Shown here: positions 24,570 through 34,847 of the stretch, in pieces
Position numbering within the stretch: position 1 is the stretch's first letter
How the letters are laid out: every line of letters starts with the position of its first letter
Assembly: GCA_026008535.1 (NCBI GenBank)
Contig: BRKX01000019.1
Span: 30,074,977 to 30,138,976 of the forward strand
DNA from: Perilla frutescens
Lineage: Eukaryota; Streptophyta; Magnoliopsida; Lamiales; Lamiaceae
Length of the DNA: 64,000 nucleotides
Direction: 5' to 3'
Made by a program: the position numbers and the translations under genes
Notes under the pieces: model-generated
What the model was told of the DNA's origin: nothing
What the model saw: the letters and a program-made list of their open reading frames with translations, nothing else
The model's database searches: none

Positions 24570-24577
24570 TATTTATA
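24570..24577 (-). promoter_or_regulatory. TATA box upstream of A1
   Basis: A perfect TATAAATA on the minus strand, 130 bp before the proposed A1 ATG at 24447. It is far from the LTR promoter, which suggests a separate transcript for the accessory gene. This is inferred from sequence only. Confidence 0.5.
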
Positions 24578-25099
24578 GACTCAAGTAATCGATGAATCCA
24601 ATGGTAAAAGAATTTGATCACTATTCAAAATTGAACGGTTCTGAAAAGTCCGTCTATTTTAATTTCATATTTATTTATTGAGATTAATAAGGGGAGAGAA
24701 AGTGGGTCCATCGGTAATATTTGAGAGACACGTCATTTTACCGTTCAGTAATACATTCAATTTGAACTTATCTGAATTTTGCTCTTCTCCAGTTTCCACG
24801 TGGCATTTGAGCTGCTGACGTCATCAGTTGCCTTCTCGACTGATGATCCTCTTGGCCTGGAGTGACAAGTTCCAGCTGGAGTCTCCTCAGCTTTGACTCT
24901 TTGTCAGCTTAAGCTGTTTGTCAGTTTTGAATTCAACTGCTCTCATTAGTTGAATATGACTGGTTCAGAACTGATGCCTTCTGCGATCAGTTTACTCATT
25001 TTCAATAGCTTTCTTGCAGCCTTTTGCCATTCTTTTCAGAACTCATATGGGCTATATCAGTTTAAGCTCTAAAGCTTGGAATACTGATGCCCTCTTGAG
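24578..25099. other. Spacer between RNase H stop and accessory region
   Basis: About 520 bp with no gene, rich in CAGTTGA/TCAGCTGA-type words like the LTRs and other spacers of this element. Confidence 0.55.
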
Positions 25100-26640
25100 T
25101 CAGTTCTCATTATCAGCGGGAGTGCTCCTCTTCACTCCTTCTATTGGATGATCGTCATCCTCCTTTGAAGCTAGTTTGAGCAATCCTAATTGGATGCACA
25201 GCTCAACAAATCTAGCTTTTGGCAATGGCTTGGTGAAGATATCGGCTATTTGTTTCTCCGTCTTGACATATCTGATGCATATGTCTTTCTTCTCGATATG
25301 ATCTCTGATGAAGTGGTGCCTGATATCAATGTGCTTCGTCTTTGAATGCAATACTGGATTTTGAGATATTGCAATAGCACTATTATTATCACAGTAGATT
25401 GACACCTCTTCAGTCTCCACCTTGTAATCCTTGAGCTGTTGCTTCATCCATAAGATTTGAGCACAACAACTTCCAGCAGCTACATATTCAGCTTCGGTTA
25501 TTGACGTGGCAACTGAGTGCTGCTTCTTGCTAAACCAGGATATCAATTTGTTTCCAAGAAACTGACATGTTCCACTGGTGCTCTTTCTGTTGATTTTGCA
25601 TCCTTCGAAGTCTAAGTCTGAATAACCGGTTAGACTCAAGTTGTCATCTCTGGGATACCATAATCCAAGATTTATAGTTTCCTTGAGGTACTTCATAATC
25701 CTCTTTGCTACTTCAAGATGACTTTTCTTTGGATTGGCTTGGAACCTTGCACACAGTCCGACTGAATAGGAGATATCTGGTCGGCTGGTAGTCAGGTAGA
25801 GAAGGGATCCAATGATTCATCTGTAGTGCGTTTGACTGACTGATTCTCCTTCTTCATCGAGGGTCAGCTGCACTGACGTATTCATTGGAATTTTAAGAGA
25901 TTTTCCCTTGTCGATTCCAAACTTCTTGACAAGCTCCTTGGTATATTTGGCTTGGCTGATGAAGATTTCATCTTCGAGCTGCTTTACTTGGAGTCCTAGG
26001 AAGAATGTCATTTCTCCCATCATGCTCATCTCGAATTCACTTTGCATTAGTTGTGCGAATCGATTGCAGAGATCTTTGCTCTTGGATCCAAATATTATGT
26101 CATCCACATAAATTTGAACCATTAAGATCTCAGCTGATCGTTCTATTCCAAATAAAGTACGATTGATGACTCCTTTCTGAAAACCATTCTTTAGTAAGAA
26201 CATTGTGAGGGTTTCATACCAAGCTCTTGGTGCCTGCTTCAGACCATATGGAGCTTTCTTCAGCTTGTAGACTTGGTCTCCGATTTCAAAGCCTGGAGGT
26301 TGTTCTACATACACATCCTCCTTGAGCATTCTTTGCAAGAATACACTTTTCACATCCATTTGATAGACCGTGAAATTGTTGTGAGCTGTATAGGTGAGGA
26401 ACAGTCTGATGGTCTCTAATCTTGTAACTTGCACGAATGTCTCATCAAAGTCGATCCCTTCACTTTGTGAGTAACCTTTGGCTACCAGTCTGGCCTTGTT
26501 CCTTGTGATCACGCCTTGTTCATCCAGTTTGTTGTGAAAGACCCATTTAGTCCTAATGACTTTTTGAGTTTTCGGCCTATCAACAAGAAATCATACGTCA
26601 TTTCTTGTAAACTGGTTCAGCTCTTCTTACATCGCTATAA
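25100..26640 (-). pseudogene. Copia reverse transcriptase and RNase H (broken)
   Basis: The minus strand encodes the Copia RT: KARLVAKGYSQ, YQMDVKSVFL, KAPYGLKQAPRAWYE, and the catalytic YVDDIIFG (YVDD codons 26110-26099). After that comes RNase H with SLTGYSD, KSTSGTCQFLG, TEAEYVAA, YCDNNSAI and KHIDIRHHFIRD, ending at 25100. RT and RNase H share one frame but are cut by a TGA at 25817-25819 and further stops near 26589 and 26628. It would copy element RNA into cDNA in virus-like particles if intact. It shares its frame with integrase and protease upstream. Confidence 0.92.
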
Positions 26641-28045
26641 TCCAGTCTGCATCTTCAAGCGCTTCTTTGATGTTGGCTGGTTCCATCTGTGAGATGAAGC
26701 ATGTGAAAAGTGCATGCTCCGTTGACCCTTTGGTCTGGACTCTGCTTCTTGGATCCCCAACAATTTTGTCGACTGGATGGCTTCGGAGCCATTTGGAAAT
26801 GATTGCTTCCTCCGCACCTTCAGCTGCTCCATCAGTTGCTCCAGCAATTGATCATTCAGCTTCTTTATCAGCTGATTCTTTGGCTGCTCCTTCAGCTGCT
26901 GTCTCAGCTTCGGCTTGTTCTTCATTTTCACTGATTCTCCCACCTGTTCCAGTTATGGGGTTTGAGGTTTCATGATGATTTGTATCCTCAATGACCAAGT
27001 TATCTCCAACTGGTCTAGAATCAGTTTCTATGCCATCTTCTAGTGAAACTTCAAACTACTCTGAGATAATGTGATCAACATAGTCCAGCAGGCTTTCACT
27101 AGGCAATGCTTGCTTTGATGTACAATTCTCCCTTTTGTTTCTGTACTCATTAGCAAGCTCATTAAATACCACATGACACGTTACTTCCACAACCAGTGTC
27201 TTTTTGTTGAACACTCTGTAAGCTTGAGAATGAGAGTCATTATAGCCGAGAAAGATTCTCTCATCAACTTTGGCACTAAAAGCTTTCAGCTGGGATTTGC
27301 CATTGTTGTGGATATAACATTTGCAGCCAAATATCTTAAAGTAAGAGATAGAAGGCTTACGACCCTTGAATAGCTCGTAGGGTATTTTGTCATAAGTGAT
27401 GATGATGGCACTTATGTTCTGTGTGTGGCAGACTGTGTCAAATGCCTCTGCCCAATAGCATTCGGCTATGTTGGCATCTGGTACCATTGCTCTGGCTGCC
27501 TCCTTTAGCGTGCGATTCCTCCTTTCTGCTATGCCATTTTGTTGAGGAGTTCTTGCAGCAGAGTGTTCATGAGTGATTCCCAGTTCACTCAGAAACTTGA
27601 TCATTTGCTGATTGACAAATTCAGTTCCATTGTCGGATCTTATTCTTTGAACTGATTTACCTTTGTCAGTCTGCAATCTTCTGATCAATGTTGATAGCTT
27701 CTCAAAAGTCTCATCCTTACTTCTTAGGAACTCTACCCAGGTATACCTTGAGTAGTCATCTACTACTACAAGTGTAAACTTTTTACCTCTGGGGGTTCGT
27801 GGTTTCACAGGCCCGAACAAGTCCATGTGAAGTAACTGAAGAATGTCAGTTGTTCCTTGAGGATGACTTTTGTTCTTGAATGACGACTTCACCTGCTTCC
27901 CTTTCTGGCATAGTCCGCAGACGTCAGTTTTCTTGTAGATCTCCTTGGGAAGCTTATCAACTAGCTCCTTCTTGGCCAGATAGTTGATAGTTTTGAAGTT
28001 GAGATGATTCAGTCGTCGATGCCATAGCCAGCTTGCTTCAGTTGA
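26641..28045 (-). pseudogene. Copia integrase with gag-pre-integrase domain (broken)
   Basis: The minus strand, after an in-frame TGA at 28046-28048, reads WHRRLNHLN (gag-pre-integrase), then CGLCQKGKQ, then the integrase core: LLHMDLFGP, RSDNGTEF and NGIAERRNRTL. The three acidic residues are spaced D-x62-D-x35-E, the canonical DD35E arrangement, so the core is intact. A TAG at 27056-27058 follows the core. Beyond it is an acidic, A/E-rich linker to RT with another stop near 26850. Confidence 0.9.
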
Positions 28046-28471
28046 TCATTTGGAGAGAAAACAAGTATCTGAATAGCCGGTTGGCCAGTCAACTACATAT
28101 ATGTTGCCCTTTCTTACTACAATCAGGAGTATAACTCCAGTTGACTTGTCTCTGATGTCACATGAGCTATTGCTGAAGTCGACTGAGTACCCATTGTCAT
28201 AAAGCTGACTGATGCTCAACAGTTTGTGCCTCAACCCTTCAACATATGACACGCCATTCATGATAACTTTTTCTTTGACCACGAACCCTTCTCCAATGGT
28301 TCGGCTCTTTGAGTTGTCTCCAAAAGTGACTAGTTGTCCTTTAACCTCTTTATAACTGTCAAGATCATTCTTGTCTTCGGTCATGTGTTTTGAGCACCTG
28401 CTATCCAGATACCAAGTATCTTTGACCTTTTTCTTGGATAGGATGCTCTTTCCCTGCAAATCAAGAGTCAA
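28046..28471 (-). pseudogene. Copia aspartic protease with altered active site
   Basis: The minus strand has WYLDSRCSKHMT where Copia proteases have the D-S-G triad; here the triad reads D-S-R (codons 28405-28397). It is followed by LVTFGDN and GLRHKLLSISQL, which are typical of Sirevirus/Copia proteases. An in-frame TGA (28046-28048) separates it from integrase. The protease would be inactive. Confidence 0.88.
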
Positions 28472-29905
28472 GTTTTATGTACCCGCATGATATCGGGTCC
28501 TGAGAGGTTAACCAAGTGTTTGGGAATCCACATATGCCCCACTTTTGGCTTTTCTTTTCCAAGAGATACTTTAGAATTAGATCTCTGGATATGCATTGGA
28601 CTTCTTGTAACTCTTCGACTGAGAGTTGAGTCCAATGATCTATACCTCCGATGAGATTCAGGATAGAAGACTTCAACTAATATCCTTTCATCTTGTGACC
28701 TTGATGCTCTTTGTCTTGGCCAATTTCGTCTGACCTTTTGACTTTGAGCTTTTTGACCCTTGTGATATGACCAATTTACAAACCAGTTGTAACTGGGATT
28801 GCATCTTAATTCATCCATTGAGTTTAAACACTCATTGTACTGGGTTGCAAGGTCACTTGGAGTGAACTCCTTCAAAGAGGTTGGATTATGCTGTCTTGAA
28901 TAATACAATCTTATGTGTACATTCCCGTTGGGATTTGATGAACTCCCAGTTTGAAATGTATTGGAGGAGTTTCTAGATCATTGAACTGATGGCCCTTTTT
29001 GAGCTGATGCTCTTGTCTGAGCGACTGACCTTGGGTGAACTTCAGGTCTTGGTTGAGCTGATAACCTGGAATGAAATGGAGGCCTCCAAAGATTTGGCCT
29101 TTGATGAGCTTTGGATTTTGATTGAGCAGTAGATCTAGACAGCTGAGTTGATCAATGTTGAACTGGTGGCTTTGACTAAGTACCAAGCCTTTGAAAGACT
29201 GATTGTCTTCGAGTTGTCCCTCTTGATTGATCAGTCTGATCTCTGGGCGGAGTTTGAGAAGTTTCCAAGATGCCCTTGTCTTTTGACTCCTCAACTGGGG
29301 AACTGAGCTGGTCTTATGAATCCTCTCAGGATTCCAGATTCACAGCTCTGTACAACTGCCTTGCCCTTCTCTGTGGCAGTGTACTTACTATATCCCAGCC
29401 CTGGACTCCCAGATTCAGTTCTCTGATAACTCAAGATTTCATCAACAGTCTAGGATCCCTTCTTGAACTTGAGAGATAATTCCTCTCTTTCAAGAATATC
29501 TTGCTTGAGTTGCTCATTCTCAGCTTCCAGTTCTGCATTTCTCAACTTCAGCTGATCCATTTCTGTTGACTGGGCATCAAGACTTTTTAGTCTTTCATTT
29601 TCAGCACTTATCTCATCAACTCTGCTTCTTAGCTCATCATTTTCACCCTTCAGTTCAATATGCATACTTGATACATAAGCTAATTGATCTTCTAGGATTC
29701 TTAACTGTTCATCCAGTTCGTTCCTAGAGATCAATGCTTCATGTATGTGATAGAATGAGGTTATTGAGTCAGCTTGACTAACATCTTCATCATTGTCGGC
29801 CATGAGACATAGTAGAGCTTCATCATTGGAGCTGTAGTCGTCTGAGTTGATTCCAGATGGATAGTCTAAATCGTCAAGCACGACATTCTCAGAGTTTGCG
29901 ATCAT
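28472..29905 (-). pseudogene. Gag C-terminal/linker region with coiled coil, decayed
   Basis: 29905-29450 is open and encodes an acidic N-terminal part followed by a heptad-rich coiled coil (LRILEDQLAYV, ELKGENDELRSRV, LKLRNAELEAENEQL). It then reads into a linker (TVDEILSYQRTESGSPG) after a TAG at 29450-29452. From about 29230 to 28472 the frame breaks several times; 28908-28468 includes HMWIPK-like text common before Copia proteases. It is one nucleotide out of frame with upstream gag across an A8 run (29907-29914). Confidence 0.65.
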
Positions 29906-31007
29906 TGCTTTTTTTTAAGAAGCTTATCCTCACTTTAGCCTTTTTATCTTCAGGAATCTCTGGACACTCGTATCTATAGTGTCCTTGCTTGTGGCAGTGG
30001 AAACATTCCTCTATGTTTCTATTTGCCATCCTGAATTGTTCAGCTGGACTATCAAATGACTGCTGGGTCCTCTCACCCTTAGCAGCTTCATCAGCTTGGG
30101 GTTGAGCTGATTGTTGATCTTTGACTTTTCTTAGCTTTTCCAGTAATCTTATCATTGACTGGATTTGCTCATTCAAGTCCTCAGTCAGAATCTCCTTTTT
30201 ATCGGCCGACTCTCTTCTTCGATCAGTCACCGATCCCCCTAGATTCTCTCTGATAGGCGACCCTCTTGGTCAAAAGTTGTTTCTTCCGCGGGCTTCTCTG
30301 AATTGATTTCTTTCAGCATAGAAAGAAGCATCTTGAGAAGAGGAAGTGGATGCTTCTCTCTTTCGATTCAGGCTGTACTCTTGAGCTTTGAGAGATCCAA
30401 ATAACTCTCTGGGAGTAATGCTATTCAAGTCTCTCGACTCTTTAGTAGCAATTACTTTCATATCCCATTCATCAGTGAGGTTGTCAAGAACTTTTGAGTT
30501 CATCTCACTGTTGGGATAGTTTCTTCCCAGATTGTTCATCTCGCTTATAATGCCAAGAAATTTTGTTTCTAGGCTCGAAATGCTTTCTTCCGGCTGCATT
30601 TTGAAAGACTCATATTTATCAACTGCTAGCTGGAGCTTGTTTCCTTTGATGGCTTCAGACTCTTTGCACAGATATGCAAGAAGGTCCCAAATCTCCTTTG
30701 CTGTTCTGCAATCTTTTATGTCTTTCATGCGATCCTCATCTAAAGTCTGAAAGAGTGCTGCTTGAGCAACAAACTCTAGAATTTTCAACTTCTTCTCTTC
30801 ACCCGTGAGAAGATGAGTTGATTTTGAGATCCTGGCCGATTGGTTGACATCCATGATGTGGGCTTCATTGTCCATCATTATGATGATTGGACCGTCTTCG
30901 ATCACCTTCTACAAATTCTCATAGATGGAGCATAGATGAGCTTTCATCCTCCTGCTCCAATTGTCATAGTTCTCAACTGAAAAGAGAGGTAGCTTATGGT
31001 TTCCCAT
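29906..31007 (-). pseudogene. Copia gag with CCHC zinc knuckle (broken)
   Basis: The likely ATG is at 31007 (MGNHKLPLFSVENYDNWSRR), the usual start of a UBN2-type Copia gag. The body has KILEFVAQAALFQTL, TAKEIWDLL, MQPEESISSLETKF and LTDEWDMKV. The zinc knuckle C-x2-C-x4-H-x4-C is at 30005-29964. Two in-frame stops are visible: TAG at 30909-30911 (a position that is often Trp in such gags) and TGA at 30270-30272. Confidence 0.85.
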
Positions 31008-31082
31008 AGCTAGAAAGGTTAGCACCGATAAACAAATCTGATTCAAATGATCTGCAGAAACGGCTGATCCTTAGAATCAACC

Positions 31083-31094
31083 GCTCTGATACCA
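31083..31094 (-). other. Primer-binding site for initiator tRNA-Met
   Basis: The sense strand reads TGGTATCAGAGC two bases inside the 5' LTR. This is complementary to the 3' end of plant initiator tRNA-Met, the standard primer of Copia elements. Confidence 0.92.
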
Positions 31095-31096
31095 CT

Positions 31097-32622
31097 TGTT
31101 GGTCCCAGTACGAGTCTATATCAGTTTAGGGGGGGTGAATAAACTGACTTCAAAAATTTTGAATAGATGCGGAATAGATAGGGCCCTAACTCGTTTTGAG
31201 ATTTATCTGTGCTGACTGATCAGTTAAGACAGGCTGACAGAGGCTTCGCTGGTGAGCTAATCAGTTTTCAACTGATAGCTAGAAGACATGGCTGAAGCTT
31301 GTCAGTTCAGTCTGTGCTTCTACATCCTCTCTTTCTTCCGTAGAAGGACAATCCACTATGTAAGTGTAAAGTTTCTTTATTACAATTACACAGTAAAGAA
31401 TTCCTGTTGGACCTGAAAACGGCACCCTTCAACCCGAGCGTGGCCTCCTTTCCAACTGTTGCTGTCCCAGAAGAACGGACCTATCGGTACACGCTTCTCC
31501 TCAGCCAGTTTCTGGGTCGATAGTTCACACTTACCGGTCCCAACTGCTCGCTGAGACTTTAGGTACTATTGTTCATCTTTACACAATTTTAGATCTCACC
31601 CGATCTTCAAGAAGACAATCTTGAATCTGTTATCAATCTGGAGTGCTCATTTCTCTTGAGCTGAGTGGTTGATCTTTTAGGGACTATACTGAGAAGTTTT
31701 GTTCTTGCTGGAATTCTGTGTCAGCTTAGCAGCTTGCTTTGAACTTGAAGCACGCCTTCTCAGTTTAAGACTTTTCACACTTTGAGAATATTAAGCTTTG
31801 AGCTGTAGGGAGAGTGAAAGAAATAGCTCGTTCTGCAAAATAGCAAAGTTAGATTGGCGAATGTCTTGGCCAAAATTGATTTAACCCTCTTTAAATAGAT
31901 GAGTGAATTTTAACCGTTATGATTGGTGATGTTTATAAATCACCGGTGGCATTTTAATGCCTGTAGCCATTTGAAGCTCTTTAATGAAATAGCCGTTTTG
32001 ACTTTAATATTCTCTGCCTAAGATCATCAGAATCTTCTAAAGATTTCCTGTTAAGATCTTCATTAATTGCTTGTCAGTTCAGTTGACTCATCAGCTAAGC
32101 TTAAAAGCTTCCATTTCTAGACTTATCAGTTGGCTACCTGATTGAGCTTTTACCTTTTCTCTCTGAACTGAGCTGTGGTCAGTTAAGTGGAGGCTCAATG
32201 CATTTAGAGCTGTTTTACCAATAAACTGATCTTTGATCAGTTTAGGATCAGCTCTGACTGATCTCTGATCATATCAGTTTCAGCTTTCAAGCTGACTCTG
32301 TTCATCAGTCTATCTTGGCTTTTTGCTAAGACTAGTGATTAACTCATCTGTGGATGCCTACAGGTCTCCAAAGTTCTCTTCCTCCTTTATAGCTTATCTC
32401 AAGCTTTGAAGAGTTTACACTGACTGGTCTGATCAAGACAACCTGTAAGCTGGTTGACCATGCTTCTGAATAGCTGTCTCTCATCTCAGCTTGAAGTCTT
32501 ATTTGGTCATTATCCCTGATTTCCAACTTTTCATAACCTGTAGGTTTTCATTAAATCATCACACATGTTTTGACATTTCATCAAAACCATCATTTGGGAT
32601 TTTCCCAACAATTTTCCTAACA
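31097..32622 (-). repeat. 5' LTR of the Copia element
   Basis: 1526 bp, the TG...CA partner of 16189-17730. Relative to that copy it has two deletions (about 100 and 140 bp) and one extra segment of about 220 bp, beside scattered substitutions. Confidence 0.9.
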
Positions 32623-32895
32623 CCCCTCATCCTCAATTAACATGTCATGAAGAATAATGCAAGTATAGAAAATGTCCTTTAGTTACTCCGATCGTTACCA
32701 AAAGTAGGTTGGACCTCTAACCAATTAATCATTATCCAACATGCTTGGAGCACCCCAAATGCTAGCTCGACATCCTTTTCTTACAGACTCTTGTATTTGC
32801 TTGAACAACATTTTTCTTGGGTTCATAAGTAAAATAAAAACTCTTGACAAAAGTTGCGCATTCTATCTGTAAGATAGTTGATACATTCCTAGGTA
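32623..32895 (-). pseudogene. PIF/Harbinger (HARBI1-like) nuclease relic, upstream part
   Basis: The minus strand shows ATFVKSF, then KLFKQIQESVRKDVELAFGV-like text spread over two frames, GPTYFW, and FYTCIILHDMLIEDEG. All are signatures of the C-terminal half of plant HARBI1-like nucleases. There are several frameshifts and stops. The next residues of the protein are at 16188-16007 beyond the Copia element. The left limit near 32895 is approximate. CCCCT at 32623-32627 is the right target duplication of the Copia element. Confidence 0.7.
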
Positions 32896-33741
32896 GGGTG
32901 TCAAAGATCGAGTTTGAGCATATGTAAGGAGGAGCATGAGTACGGGCACGAGTGGATCGGTTGTACTGCCAGACGAGTTGTGCAACGCGAGTGATCTACA
33001 CCAATACAATAGGAGTATTTCTTTGGGCCGGGCGCGAGGTGCAACACGACTCAGGGCACAAGTGGGCCCGTGTCGTGCCCAGTAGCAAATTTTTAACTTT
33101 TTCCAAATATTTAGACTTATTTATTTCCTTTTTGCTTATTTCTGCCCACATATATAAGGGCTTGTATTGGATTTTCATTAGATAATTTTTGATACTATTG
33201 AATTTGAACTGTGAGTTCAATCCCCGACTTATCAAACAGATTCATCACCTCTGTTTGTGGCGTTTATGCTATTGTTATGAGGTTCTTGTCTTCAATCTCA
33301 GCAGGGTCGTCAATTTCACATATCAACGGTTCGTCTGCGTTGTGAGGCTCGGGTCGAGGGATTCCGTCTTGTAACCTGATATAGTCATGGGTCAGATCGC
33401 ATCAAGTGGTATTCAAACTTCATCTTTGTATCAGGTTTCTATCCAGTTTGTCTTTTTAATTTCATATATTTAATTTTCACCAGTTATTAAAAAAAATCAC
33501 CCGAAAAGGGTATTTTGGCGGGAAAAGAATTGTTTCTTTGTTGATTCCAAAAGTGTCATTTCTGTTCCCGGAATCCTAAATAAAGTCTAGGTGCATGTCA
33601 ATTTTTTTTGACAATTTTTGAATTTTCGGTAAAATTGTGATGCAAATTATGTGGTATTGTTAATAGGTGCTGGGAAGTGCTATAGTTTGTGTTTGGAGTG
33701 TGTTGGTGACATTGAATTGAAGTAAAAAAAAGACAAAAAAA
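32896..33741 (+). mobile_element. Ty3/gypsy LTR remnant, PBS and leader
   Basis: Contains a TATATAAGG motif near 33150 and an LTR-like 3' part. A degraded tRNA-Met PBS follows (33407-33418, TGGTATTCAAAC against TGGTATCAGAGC). Then comes a 320-bp leader before the gag ATG. No second LTR is in the window, and the left limit is uncertain. Confidence 0.5.
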
Positions 33742-34847
33742 ATGTCCAAATCAGCAGGGTCAGAAGATGAAGCGACTAAGAATTTTGATCCTAAATACAT
33801 GATTGAGGCCATACAACAACAATTGGAAAGAATGTTTAAGACCAAGATAGATGCATTGAATGAGAGGATTGACAACATGGAAGCTTCAATGCAAGAGCAA
33901 TCTCAATAAATTCCGCGTGTGAACTATGGTGGTAGAGGCGAAAGATGAGGTCTAGTGGAGGTTAGACATTATCCTAGAGTGGAGAGGGAAATGGAAGAGT
34001 ACTACGACTTTAATTTTGAAGACTATGAAGAAGAAAACAAAAATTCCACAGCTGGAGGTCGTCAATATAGGAGAGTGAGGAATCAGAAACATGATCATCT
34101 TGGCAATATCAAGATGAGCGTCCCTTCTTTTCAAGGAAAAATGACCCAGCGTGTATTTAGAGTTAGAGTAAAATGTCGAGATGATATTCGACTGTCATAG
34201 ATACTCAGAGCTGAAGAAAGTCTAGTTAGTAGCTATTGAGTTCTCTGACTATGCTATTATGTGGTGGTATCGGTTGAAAGCTATTAGACGACGTAATGAA
34301 GAGCGGCCGTTAGAGAGTTGGGAGAAGATGAAGGCAGTCATGAGACGACATTTTGTACCAAGCTATTACTATCGAGAGTTGTATAACAAACTGCAAATGT
34401 TGAGGCAATGATTAAACAACGTTAATGCGTACTTTAAAAAGATGGAGATATCTAGATCCGAGCTAACATGGAGGAGGATAAGAAACCCAATATGGCGAGG
34501 TTTCTAGCGGGTTTGCATAGAGAAATTTGAGATATGGTAGAGCTGCAATATTATGTCGACTTGGAGAAAATGGTGCAAATGGCCATCAAGGTAGAGAATT
34601 AACTCAAGAGGAGAGACAGCTACAACCATTCGAATTCCTCCAATTAGGAATCAAACCCGAACATTAGTACACCACCGTAGAAGTCGAGTCAAGGGATAAA
34701 GGAAGACGAGAGGCTACCATCTAAGTCGAGCTCCGAATCACCTGCTAATGCTAGCCAAGGTAATCCTAAATCCAGCACTAGAAATCAGGATATCAAATGT
34801 TTCAAGTGTCAAGGAAGAGGACACATAGCCAATCAAGTGTCCAAATT
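33742..34847 (+). pseudogene. Ty3/gypsy gag relic
   Basis: The ATG at 33742 starts a lysine- and glutamate-rich N-terminus with a coiled coil (IEAIQQQLERMF). Later blocks, in shifted frames, read MSVPSFQGK, IEFSDYAIMWW, MKAVMRRHFVPSYYYRELY and a partial zinc knuckle CFKCQGRGHIANQ. These are gag signatures of the Ty3/gypsy family common in plants. Stops at 33907 and 33946 and several frameshifts kill it. It ends abruptly inside the zinc knuckle, where the second Copia element begins. Confidence 0.75.

Larger units (their letters stand above)
16189..32622 (-). mobile_element. Sirevirus-like Copia LTR retrotransposon with three accessory genes (decayed)
   Basis: Full-length 16.4-kb element in minus orientation. 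Order in the sense direction: 5' LTR (32622-31097), PBS for initiator tRNA-Met (31094-31083), gag (31007 on), protease, integrase, reverse transcriptase and RNase H (to 25100), accessory region (24577-18357), PPT (17744-17731), 3' LTR (17730-16189). Integrase before reverse transcriptase defines Copia. LTRs start TGTTAGG on the sense strand, the PPT is AAAAAGGGGG, and an env-position region is present; these features suggest the Sirevirus lineage. Gag and pol carry several nonsense codons, the protease has lost its DSG glycine, and gag and pol are in different frames, so the copy is not autonomous. It inserted into a HARBI1-like relic. Confidence 0.9.
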
